DNA of 64,000 bases from contig AP026542.1 of assembly GCA_026075535.2 (NCBI GenBank), positions 2,542,001 through 2,606,000 on the forward strand. The letters are read 5' to 3'. The translations under genes and the position numbers were made by a program. This document shows, in pieces, positions 20,481-30,740 of the stretch (positions are counted from its first letter, which is position 1; each line of letters starts with the position of its first letter). The notes beneath the pieces were generated by a model. It was not told where the DNA came from. It worked only from the letters and a program-made list of their open reading frames with translations, and made no database searches. This stretch comes from Tricholoma matsutake (taxonomy: Eukaryota; Basidiomycota; Agaricomycetes; Agaricales; Tricholomataceae).

Positions 20481-21834
20481 AGGGGAGAGTAAGTGGTGTA
20501 ATGCTGGGAGATTGTGCATTGCAGGGTAGTGCATTCTAGAGGAGATAGTGCATTGTTGTAATAACAATCATTTTTGCATCATGGCTTAGTTGTAATTACA
20601 ATACATTATGCATCATTCTGCCACCATCTGGTGCTTTATGCATCTGTCAGAAATGTTCAGAACCATGTCAGGCAAGCCCATCGTAATGCAGTTGCAATTA
20701 TTGGATTTCTAGCCATTCCGAAGAGTATGTTGTCTTTGCTGATGTGTGCTCGTGTGCTCTCCAACCTGACTTTGTGCTTTAAACTAGCAGATAAACAGTT
20801 TGAGGGAAGTCTGGAGTTTTGACAGTTTTGATGGCAATTATTTCACTCGTCTCTAGCATGCATCTTTTTGTCGCTCAAGCCCTACATGACAACACCTAAG
20901 GTCACATTATGTGGCGATGGGCATTTTAGATGTGTAATTTACAGGCTAGGCCCATATATTGCAGATTATCCTGAGCAAACACTTCTAGCCCTCGTTGTCT
21001 CTGGTTGGTGTCCTAAGTAAGTCATTTTTTTTAGTTATTGACGTTGACATAATGGTACTTTCTTATTAAACAATTCCACAGATGCACAGCTATATGTACC
21101 AACCTTGACAATGATCCATCAGCAATAGCACAATGCCCTGAGCATACAGACACTTTGCAAGTAGCATTTTCCAATGAACCACAAATACTCTGGGATAGAT
21201 ATGGCATCATTAGTGATGTTATTGTATGTTCTTCTTCAAGTCGTTGACTGATTGATCTAATTGTAATATTATAATCAGCCATTTACCATGCACTTTCCTC
21301 GTGCAAATATCCATGAGCTATTATCTCCTGATTTACTTCACCAAGTTATCAAAGGTGTCTTTAAGGACCATCTCGTCACCTGGGTAACATCATATCTTGA
21401 GATAACACACAGGAAAAGTAGAGCACAAGAGATTCTAGCTGATATTGATCAACGGTAACTCATGAATTCTTCCCTGCTCTCGTCAGAAGCTCATTATATA
21501 TATGAATACTAGTATTGCTGCTGTGCCATCATTCCCAGGACTGTGTCGCTTTACAGAAGGCCATGGTTTTAAGCAGTGGACTGGAGATGATTCGAAGGCA
21601 TTAATGAAGGTTTGTATAATCTATTTGACGATATTCACTTCTGATAAATTATTATGGTATAGGTCTATCTCCCTGCAATCTTGGGTCACATTCCTCCACA
21701 GATGATGCGCATATTGAGTGCATTTATGGAATTCTGCTATCTCGCATGGCGATCACAAATTGATGAAGACACTGGCACAGCTAGACGCAGCGCTTGCTAG
21801 CTTTCACCACAAATGCGAGATCTTCAGGGATATG

Positions 21835-22095
21835 TGTTGGAGCAGACTATATATGCTGCACAGGGGAAGAGACAACACATTCCTTACAACCTACCTGGGG
21901 TTTAGTTAGACTTACAGCTAGGGTTAGCAGAGGTAAGAACACTATATTCCTACTACAGTACAGGTTCTCCTTATATACATAATAGTAAGGATATCACATG
22001 ACTCCAGAGGAATATGCATATGAAACATGTATCAATATTGGTAATTAATGTGGGAGAATATGCACATGCAACAATATTGGTAATTAATTTCAACA
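21835..22095 (-). repeat. 3' LTR of the copia element
   Basis: The 261-bp LTR corresponds to 27202-27462. It is preceded on the coding strand by a G-rich polypurine tract at 22096-22108. Confidence 0.9.
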
Positions 22096-22108
22096 CCCCC
22101 CCTCAAAC
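22096..22108 (-). promoter_or_regulatory. polypurine tract of the copia element
   Basis: Read on the minus strand, TTTGAGGGGGGG directly precedes the 3' LTR. It serves as plus-strand primer. Confidence 0.75.
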
Positions 22109-22127
22109 TGTAAAGCGCTCTAAGCAG

Positions 22128-23840
22128 CTAAGTTTGAACCTCGAAAGTAATTCCAAGAGAGTCTCTAAACTTCCTGAATAGGATGGCACCAAGGTTCTTT
22201 GTGAATATGTCAGCTGGATTATCACTTCCAGGAATGAAAACAACTGTGACTTTGTCATTTTCTATGCATTCACGGGTATAGTGGTAGCGAATGTCTATAT
22301 GTTTGGTCCTTCTTTCCTGAACTGGATTTGATCCAATAAAGATGGATCCCTGATTATCAGTGCAGATTGGTATGCGCTTCAGTATATATCCAAGTTCCTG
22401 GAATAAGGACTCTATCCACACTATCTGCCGACAAGTGTCAGAGAGAGCCATATATTTGGCTTCTGTGGATGACAGTGCTACAGTTTTTTGTAAACGGGAC
22501 TGCCAGCACACAATGCCACTCGCTAAAGTAGCAAAGTAACCCATTGTAGATCGACGTTTGACAGTGTCAGCTGCCCAATCAGAATCTGTGAAGGCTTGTA
22601 GCCCTTCAGATTTCTCTCCATCATAGACTATGTTATATTTCTGGGTTCCCACCAGATAGCACATGATGTACATCACTTTGTCTAGATGTTCTTGGCTAGG
22701 ATTAGCCAAGAATTGCAACATCTTGATTACTGCATAAGTGATATCAGGTCGCGTTCCGAGCATCAGATACAATAAAGATCTGATCACAGACTGATATTTC
22801 AATCTAAGCACCGTGTTTGGCATCACTGTGTTTTCTGATGGTTTGTAACCAGTCGGGAGCAGAGTGGGGGCGGCTTTGGCATTTGTCATCTTGAACCTCT
22901 CAAGCACTTTGGCGAGATATTCAGTTTGATCGAGTTTGACTTTGCTTGCAGTCTGGGTGATATGCATGCCTAAGAATTCCATGACTTTTTCAGTACTATG
23001 GCACTCCCAATGCTTCAGACAAGCATTCTTCTTTTCATTCACAAGTTTCTTGTTCTTCCCCATGAGCAAGCCATCATCAACATAGACCAGTGCAATAACA
23101 ATGCTGCCTGTCTTGGGATCCTTGTGTATGAAAATGCCGGTATCAGAGCTGGCACACACAAACCCAATGGTGTGCATAAATGCCTCCAGCTCTTTCCACC
23201 ATGCTAGTGAGGCCTGTTTAAGGCCATACAATGCTCGGCATAAGCGCATTACTTTATGCTCTTTTCCCTCAAGTCTGAAACCCTCAGGTTGATCCATATA
23301 GATCTCCTCTTCTAGTTTGCCATATAAAAATGCAGTTTTTACATCTAGACCAGTCATATACATGCCTTCTAGAGATGCAAGTGCAAACATGAGGCATACG
23401 GTCTCGTAGCAGACTACTGGTGAGAAAATCTCATCAAAGTCAATGCCTTCGACTTGTGAAAAGCCTTTGGCCATGAGTCTGGCTCATTTTCTTCTGTCTG
23501 ATTTCACGGAGAAAACCCATCTGTTTTTGATTGTTTTTTGATCATGTGGAAGATCGATGATGTCATAGACTTGTCACTTGCGAAGAGCCTCTAATTCTTC
23601 ACGACAAGCCTGTTTCCACTCAAGTTGCTGCTGCCGTGGTAGGTGCGCAATATCGCGAAATTGGTTTGGAACTTGGCTTATTTCGCTTGATGGTTTGACT
23701 GCTTTTGACAACAGCCAGCGAATAAGCTTATCTCCACCTTCCTTGGTTATCTTTTTAATATAACCTGCTTCGTCCAGTTCCCCCATTGGGTGATCATGTT
23801 CTTGATTATTGGAATTGGGCACACTCTCATGGGGTGCCAA
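22128..23840 (-). pseudogene. copia reverse transcriptase and RNase H
   Basis: The long frame 23474-22128 (448 codons) carries GLDVKTAFLYGKLEEEIYM, the catalytic ALVYVDDGLLM (YVDD), the RNase H block AFTDSDWAADTVKRRSTMGY, and the C-terminal TKHIDIRYHYTRECIENDKV, then a natural stop at 22128. Upstream, 23840-23574 gives the preceding conserved part (HLPRQQQLEWKQACREELEA), separated by TGA codons at about 23572 and 23488. Both sit at expected Arg (K-R-Q-V and K-R-A-R), as with CGA to TGA. Apart from these two stops the RT/RH region looks intact. Confidence 0.85.
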
Positions 23841-24426
23841 ACTCGGTCCAGCAACCGGTTCTTGTTGTTGAGATCGTGGTCATGTTCGGTTATGATCCGA
23901 ATCTTGACCCACAGATCTCTTCCAATATCAATCACGTGCAATGTCTCTCTCTATGTCAGAGGGGAGTCACTTTTCTCCATAGGTATTGCCAGGATGGTTT
24001 GGGATGTTCCTCTGCCTGCCTGATCGATGGGGCAATTGCTGCCATTCCTGTTGATCTTCACGTCTTGGACAAAAGTCCTCAGTGGTTACTGGAGGCGGCA
24101 GAGGAGGAGCATCAGTTGCATCATCATGCGCCTTTTGCTTACTTGGTACATCATCATCATCATCTTCCAATGATGGAGGAAGGGGCAGATTTTGTGGCGG
24201 TATAGAATCATCGCCATCCATTCCAGATGAGTGGTCATCATCTTCTGGTTCTGGATGTGGAAAATCACCAAGGTCTGTCTTGGCAGGAGTTTTAGCTCCG
24301 GGACAGCATGGGAACAATGTTTCATCAAATAGTGCCATAGCACCAATGAATATTGTGCCATTAAGTCGCATGAAACGGTATGCTTTAATGCCATCTTCTA
24401 ATCCCAAGGTACGTCATTAACTCCGA
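23841..24426 (-). pseudogene. copia linker between integrase and RT
   Basis: The frame 24407-23967 reads YRFMRLNGTIFIGAMALFDE, then an acidic Pro-rich linker with runs of Asp and Glu, and RSGRQRNIPNHPGNTYGEK. Such acidic linkers are normal between copia integrase and RT. Several stops separate it from the RT frame. Confidence 0.6.
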
Positions 24427-25848
24427 TCAAGGAGATAATGTGGTTGGATGTTTTTCCTTGGGTAGATAGATGTAAGCACCACAACCGAAGACCTTCAGAT
24501 TGTTTAGATCTGGGCGGACCTTTGTCAGGTCCTCAAAAGGTGTCAGCCATTTCAGGTGCCTTATTGGGGTTCGATTGTATAGGTGTGTTGCATGTTCAAT
24601 GCAAAATTCCCACCATGATTGTGGTAGACAAGCAGTAAATTGCAGGGTTTGCAACTTTTCCATTATTGTCCTTATGGCGCGCTCTGTGCGCCCGTTCTGT
24701 TGGTGAACGTGGGGTGCAGACATCTCTATTTTGATGCCAAAATCCTTGAGCATATTTTGTAGCTCACGATCTTTGAACTCCCCCCCTGGATCAACACGCC
24801 AGCGCTTGATTGTAGCGCCATACTAGGTCAAAGCCATTGCCTGAAATTGTCTAATCGCTGCGGCAGCGTCAGACTTCTTTCTAAGGCACTGGACCCAGAT
24901 ATGTGACATTTTGTCATCCAGAAATACAATAAAGTATTTATGTTTGTGGTACGATAGTACTGGGAGTTCCTTTAGATCGGAATGTATTAATTCAAAGGGT
25001 TTTGCTGCACGTGAATTTGATTCTGGAAAAGACTTTGAGGTCATTTTCCCTTCAGTGCACCCTGGACATATAATTTTGTCTTTAGGAATAATTAAATTCC
25101 TTGGGAATTTGATGGTGCTATTAGGCATTTTCCCTAGCACCTCGTTGGATGGGTGTCCAAGTCGCCTATGCCAAGTCAAGTAGTCAGCGACGTATATGGT
25201 CGCGACATTGACCTTTTTGGTGCTCATTATATGAGTCCGAGCCCAATAAATTGTGTCACTTCTCCTAAGAGGGACACAATGCATGATTGGGTTTCCTTTC
25301 TCGATAAATGAAATGTGTGCGGAGGAACCATGCACATCACTTCTGTCTTGTAAGAAGATGCCCATTGACATTAATCGAGTATTAATGTTGGATATGTAGT
25401 AGATGGGGTATAATTGTGTTTCATGCATCTCTGACTTCCCGTGACATACTACCTGATGTCTAATGAAGACTGCTCCTTTTCCTACTATATGAGTAGTACC
25501 CATGGCTGTTTGGACCAAGGTAGAGTCCTTTCTCGGTAAAGGCTCATAGGAAGCAAAATCTTTCATTTCACCAGTGAAGTGTTTTGATGTGCCTGAATCC
25601 ACGATCCAGTCTGCACCTTTCTTACAATTTCCATTTGCACACATGACACATATATTAAGATCTAAATAATTCCATGATACATTTAATAGTGGTAAAATTT
25701 CACATGAAAAGTTCGCTGTATTCGTAGGAATATTAATCTTTGTGCTTGTGGCAGGGAAAAGGACTGACCTGTCATCATACGCTCCCATTTCAAGGGGTTC
25801 ATCAATGAGCATCTCGTCGACAGCTTTCCATACTTCCTTATCAGACAC
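24427..25848 (-). pseudogene. copia protease and integrase
   Basis: The frame 25848-24823 begins MSDKEVWKAVDEMLIDEPLE. It has the protease active site VDSGTSKHFTG near 25600, the pre-integrase region, the HHCC finger (WHRRLGHPSNEVLG then CPGCTEGKM) and the start of the DDE core (ELIHSDLKELPV). A TAG at 24823-24825, probably from CAG, precedes VDPGGEFKDREL, then QQNGRTERAIRTIMEKLQ (Glu helix) and NRTPIRHLKWLTPFE. It ends at 24427. Confidence 0.85.
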
Positions 25849-25919
25849 CGGAGGTTCAGATCCTAGGGAGACAATGTCATCTTCTACCTCCTCAATTCTC
25901 GGTTCTGGTTCGATCCTCC

Positions 25920-26972
25920 TCCTCTTACCTTCTCACACTGTTAGGTGCTCTTCCAGCGGTCGCAGATTTTTTGCGGTGCGCGGAAGATGCATTTGCTCGA
26001 GGGTGTCTCGAGCTTGCTGATATTTGGTGTAAACCGAACGAGAGGTAGAGGCCGCGCCCGTATATGCCTGTGGAGGCGGTCAGCAGCGAGGATCTCTTGT
26101 GGGAGTGTGGTCGCATTTTTTGATGCGCTGAATGAGCAGCATCGGCGGTATGATGGTGCCATTACCATTTATGGTGGTAAAGGCACTGGAGGCAAGGTGG
26201 GTATGTTTCTCTTTAGGCTTTTCCTCCTTAGTCTTTTTGTCCCCACGTTGTCCACATTTTCGGGATGAATCTCCATTGTTGTTTTGCCCTTCTTTGGGCT
26301 GCCATTTGGGGTTTCCCCCTTTGCATTTGACAGTGGAAAGTTTGTTGGCCTGAGGCTGGCCAGCGGGCTTTCCTACTGCCATGCGCCTTGAGGCTTCAGC
26401 GACAATGGAGTCCTTGACATGTTTAAATGTCAAGGCACTAGTAGTGGTCGTGTTAAGGACCGTGGCGGACAAAGAATTGTACTTGCACGGCATTGCAGCA
26501 AGTAGGATCATCGCCTGAACTAGTTCGGGGATGGCAACATTGGCAGCCGTGAGGCGCTCGAACTTGTCAGCCATCTTAGCAATCTCTGGCGCAGGATTTG
26601 CAGCTGGAATTTTGATTGCTATTGCAGACCTAAAGTCTGCAAAGACTTGGGAGGGGCCATCAACACCATAATCGGTGCGAATGAGGTCCCACACCTCCTC
26701 AGCAGTGTCCTTGGTGTTGGCACGCTGCCAAATGGAGGGGGCCAGGTGGAGCACTAGGCTACCAATAGCCTGGTCATTTTTGTTGCTCCAGGTCTGGAGC
26801 TTGGCAGTAGCATCCACTACAAGAATAGCATTCATTGCCATCAAAGGAGGTGCTGGAGGTGGTTTGACTTCCACCCTGCTAGTTATTTGCCAGAGGCCCT
26901 GAGACCTGAGCCATGCCTTCATGGAGTCGGCCCATTGTATGTTTGGACGAGCTTCTCAAGGGTTGAAGACAT
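25920..26972 (-). pseudogene. gag: copia Gag
   Basis: The main frame 26922-26080 reads MKAWLRSQGLWQITSRVEVK, SLVLHLAPSIWQRANTKDTA and VWDLIRTDYGVDGPSQVFAD, the UBN2-type copia Gag layout. A Lys/Gly-rich region (KCGQRGDKK) looks like a damaged zinc knuckle. An ATG at 26972 (MSSTLEKLVQTY) is a plausible true start but lies in another frame, so a frameshift near 26930 is likely. Further frame changes between 26080 and 25848 separate Gag from protease. Confidence 0.65.
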
Positions 26973-27189
26973 GATTTGTAGTGGCAGCTTGTTAAAAGCG
27001 CTCAATCAGTCTTTTATCTGAGAAGACACGTTTCACAATCTCAAGAGAAAAAACACTCCTTCAGAGTGATTAAACCCTAGTCAACCTAGGTTTTAATGCA
27101 GCTCACAAAGAGTGCAAGGTTATAATTTGGAGATGATGAAGTCACCGTCGTTCACAGCCAATTAAGGTGTGTTCGTGACGTGCCCAGCA

Positions 27190-27201
27190 GGGCCCATAAC
27201 C
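27190..27201 (-). promoter_or_regulatory. primer-binding site matching the initiator tRNA anticodon arm
   Basis: Directly next to the 5' LTR, the coding strand reads GGTTATGGGCCC. Its complement GGGCCCATAACC is the anticodon loop and stem of eukaryotic initiator Met tRNA (CAT anticodon in the middle). Drosophila copia uses a half tRNA primer of this type, so internal priming is expected here rather than priming from the tRNA 3' end. Confidence 0.7.
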
Positions 27202-27462
27202 TGTTGGAGCAGACTATATACGCTGCACAGGGGAAGAGACAACACGTTCCTTACAACCTACCTGGGGTTTAGTTAGACTTACAGCTAGGGTTAGCAGAGG
27301 TAAGAACACTATATTCCTACTACAGTACAGGTTCTCCTTATATACATAATAGTAAGGATATCACATGACTCCAGAGGAATATGCATATGAAACATGTATC
27401 AATATTGGTAATTAATGTGGGAGAATATGCACATGCAACAATATTGGTAATTAATTTCAACA
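27202..27462 (-). repeat. 5' LTR of the copia element
   Basis: The 261-bp copy of 21835-22095. Transcription enters leftward from here. Confidence 0.9.
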
Positions 27463-28485
27463 ATATGGGTGTACATGATGATTTTTCACTACCTCATCAA
27501 CATTCCCTCCCCCATTACTGATACATGATCCAGCAATTTGGAGCACCAAATGGACTTTGTTCATCAATCACAGAATCAAAGCATATCAAAGCTGTTAAGG
27601 AACCCTGGCAACGTTCAAGTCGTAATGAACCTTTGGGGCAAATGCTACTTACTAATCAATGGCTTGATAAGCTAGCGGCTGCTCGGGTTAATTTTGCATC
27701 GCGGAAGATGTTGGATGGATCATTGATGACAATGAACATGCCTGAGCCTCCGCCTCTGAATGACGAGGACAATGACATGGGGGATGCATCTGGAATGACG
27801 TCTTTGGGAGATGTCAAGCTAGCTCAATACCCAGGTGAGAACTCTTTTGTTTATGTTTGTTCTTCGCACTGAATGTTTTATAGCCAAGGGCTACGGCAAG
27901 ACAATCGAAGAACTTGCTGATCAACTCGACCAAGCAAAACTGGCTGAATATGTCCGCCGATTTCTTTATGACCAGCTACACCCTGATTCTGAGTTGTGTG
28001 GCTTGGATGTACCTCTTGATACCTGTCCCAAAGTCCATGGATCATTACAAGTCAAGGTTTTCCATTCAGCCATCTCTACATACTATGCCCCAAGTGATCT
28101 CTCCGGAGTTGGAGGAATGCATCGCGAACGGATTCGTGCAACACCATCATGAAAGCGAGGACCTGGGCGGTACGACTGCGTCTTCATTGAGAAGGATCCA
28201 GAGCTTTCCGGGTTTTGTGGGTTGCATGTTGCTCAAGTCAATCTGTTCCTTTCATTTAGGTTTCGTGGTGTTATATATCCATGCGCATTGGTACAATGGT
28301 TTACTACATACGGTGACTCACCTTGTGAGGACACTAGAATGTGGTGGGTAATGCCCGACAACAGCGCAGCTGGGGGTAGACGTATGACATCTATTATCCA
28401 CATTGACACCATTCTTCGTGCAGCACATTTGATTGGTGTAGCAGGTTCGCAATTCCTTCCACGCACATTTTCTTTTAGTGACACC

Positions 28486-29103
28486 CTTGATGCTAGTGCT
28501 GTGCTTGGCCCGGCCTCAGGCCGTGAGCCAGGCCAAGCCGAGCCAAAATGACGGCCTCTTGACGGCTTTGGCCTGGCCTGGAGATCTGACAAGCCAAAGC
28601 CAGGCCGTCAGGCCGCGGCTTTTCAAGTGTTGTATCTCGGTGTGTTTGAAGTACTAAATCGTGGTTACCATGTGCCAAGTCACGATATTGAACCAGTGTC
28701 GTATGTTCTCAATGTTTGGATGGACACATGACAGTGTTACGATTTATGATGTGAGTCGTTTCGATTGTCGCGTCGTGTTCACAGTAGTCATGTGACTGGC
28801 CAAACGAACATGTTTTGGACGTGTTTTCATGTAACAACATCGTCGTCCATCGAGTACACTGTATACCAAGCTGCATTCGAGGTAAGTTAGACCCCTGGAA
28901 GCATCAAACTTGCTGGCTAACCTCTCAGGAAACTTTTATTATTCTTGCATACAAAGCCGCGGCCCAGGCCAGGCCAGGCCAGGGCCAAGCCCTAGTTGAT
29001 GGCTTTGGCTCGGCCTGTGGATTGGGAAAGCCAAAGCCGTCTCAGGCCAGGCCAAAGCCGGGGCTTTCAGGCCAAGCTGGGCCGGAACAGCACTACTTGA
29101 TGC
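28486..29103. mobile_element. 602-bp hAT-like MITE within the last codons of the transposase
   Basis: The element spans 28494-29095. It starts TAGTGCTGTGCTTGGCCC and ends GGGCCGGAACAGCACTA, inverted termini of hAT type. CTTGATGC is duplicated on both sides (28486-28493 and 29096-29103). Both arms are rich in GGCC/GGCTTTGGC motifs in opposite orientation, giving a large potential hairpin. The centre (28630-28950) has no ORF of note. Subtracting it joins SDTL-DA to FRLFYVNK in frame. Confidence 0.85.
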
Positions 29104-29164
29104 ATTCCGTTTATTCTATGTAAATAAATATGCAGACCATCACGCACATGAAATAGCATTCTGA

Positions 29165-30740
29165 CTACCACTTACAGCTGTAAACTGTTCATATGGAGCA
29201 TGCAGGATGTATAAGAACATTGGGAAAGTAAAAGTCTCCAAAGTCTTCAAAGTCCAAAGGAGAAGTTCAGAAAGTATGGAAAGTATAAGTAGAAGGCCTT
29301 AAAAAAAGGCGAAGACCTGAAAGTCCAAAGTATAAGTCTTTGGAGTTTTCCTGATGCAGGAATCGAAGAAAGCGAACGTTTTGGTGCCATAGATCACAGG
29401 GTATGCATATCTCCTCCTGAGTACATATTCTCTTTTCTATCTATAGAAACAACTACAGGGACTTCAGGGGGTACATCACATCGTTTATTAGCACTATTTT
29501 ACCCCTTTTCCATTTGCATTTCACAAGGGGAAGGCCAAGGCATGCAGGTAAGTGACAACCTCCCCCTCTCCCAATACAGGTACACTGACAGAGAGCACCT
29601 TGTTCCCAGCTCTCCCAACATCAATCCCCACCTATATATACACCCCTCTACCCATCTACATACATTATTTTGGATGTAGAGGGTGTACAAGCCCAGTAGA
29701 TGGTACCCTGTCTCATACTCCCCTCACTTCTCCTCATTTTCCCTATTCCCTGCTCATGTAGATCCATTACCAGTCATGTATATAGTAATATATAGCAATG
29801 TACATCTAATAGAGCTCCCCCATGAAGAGAAGATACCCCCTCCTTCTCCTCAAACTCAAGGCGAGTGCTTACTATGGGCTAGATATAGCTGTAAAAGCGG
29901 AAATAACTGTTTAATAACACTGTATATACATGCATCAGTGTTATCTACCAAAAAAAGCGAAGGAAAATGTTGAGGAACGAGTGGAATACTGTGCTCGTCG
30001 TCGGGGATGACGAGCGCGACGCGGCGCGGCAACATTGATGGCAACGTCGGTTCACGTTGACGTGTGTTGACGTGTGCCGTTGTGCCGAGCTTATCAGTTC
30101 GTTATCTATATAATAGAAGTTAGAATCTCAGTCGACACAATACGTGTGGAAACGACTTAGGTACAAAGTAATGTAACGAGGTACCTATAAGTAAGAAAGA
30201 AAACTACTGTGGAAGCCATCCGCAGTAGGTTGGAAATGTAATGAAATGGCTAAAAGGTAAAAAGGTAAAAGCAATATCAAACGAACTGTGGAGTGTGGTG
30301 GAGTACGGGTACGAGTCACCTTGTATGCTTTCAATACTATATACTATTGCTTACATGATATCTATGGGCGGCATAGATTGGGCGGGCTACCTTACACGGT
30401 TGGGAGTCAACGATATTGAAGGGATATATTCACGGGTGAGGGAAATAAGCAGATTTACTACAGATTAGTGGGCGTGATGTGATGTGAATCACTGTGATCA
30501 TGTCCACTAATATGTGGCAGACTGTGGGAAGGTTAGGTGAACGGTGAACGACTCACACCTTGTAGCCTACTGCTGGAAATGGCCTACCGATGTGTTCAGT
30601 CAATTCCGGGTAGAGTTCGGATATATTATAAGCATTGGAAAGATTGCTATGATTAAAAAACAGGGTAGCATCGTGCTAGTAGATACATGTGGGTGAACAG
30701 AAATATCACAGGGCATAGGCTTGTAGCTCATATACATAGC
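29165..30740. other. non-coding, partly repetitive
   Basis: From 29230 to 29350 there are clustered AAAGTCCAAAG, AAAGTATAAGT and AGTCTTTGG motifs in both orientations; such subterminal repeats occur near ends of CACTA-type elements, so the Plavaka end may lie near 29360. The region 29520-30680 has short frames only (30241-30468 is the longest, 75 codons) with no recognised family. A CG-rich stretch at 29990-30090 with GTTGACGTGTGTTGACGTG repeats stands out. Confidence 0.4.

Larger units (their letters stand above)
21830..27467 (-). mobile_element. Ty1/copia retrotransposon inserted in the transposase gene
   Basis: The element spans 21835-27462, transcribed right to left. ATATG at 21830-21834 and 27463-27467 is the 5-bp target duplication. 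The 261-bp LTRs start TGTTGGAGCAG and end TTTCAACA on the plus strand and appear nearly identical (I saw two differences, both CG to TG/CA). Pol order is protease, integrase, RT, RNase H, which defines Ty1/copia. A few stops remain, so this copy is young but inactive. Confidence 0.92.
20640..29164 (+). pseudogene. Plavaka-type transposase gene, 5'-truncated and split by two insertions
   Basis: Plavaka transposases are CACTA-related DDE enzymes of Agaricomycetes. Recognisable blocks in order: VRQAHRNAVAIIGFLAIPK (20675-20730), GDGHFRCVIYRLGPYIADYP (20910-20975), VSGWCPKC with an intron, IPFTMHFPRANIHELLSPDL, LHQVIKGVFKDHLVTW, AAVPSFPGLCRFTEGHGFKQ and WTGDDSKALMK. After the copia insertion: SLPHQHSLPHY, FGAPNGLCSSITESKHIKAV (27545-27600), then ISTYYAPSDLSGVGGMHRER and RYDCVFIEKDPELSGFCGLH. 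After the MITE: FYVNKYADHHAHEIAF and TGA at 29162-29164. Defects include frameshifts (one near 21770), TGA near 27519 for an expected Arg, and TGA at 28150-28152 for Trp. The N-terminus is missing. The terminal repeats were not found. Confidence 0.8.

Noticed and set aside
20013..20567. Long His/Pro/Ser-rich minus-strand frames
   Set aside because: Several overlapping frames are open at once, as expected from a G-rich minisatellite without TA-rich stops; no start context, splicing or family.
29969..30680. Possible solo copia LTR starting TGTTGAGGAACG
   Set aside because: A TGTTG start is present but I found no matching ...CAACA end, no flanking duplication and no second copy in the window.
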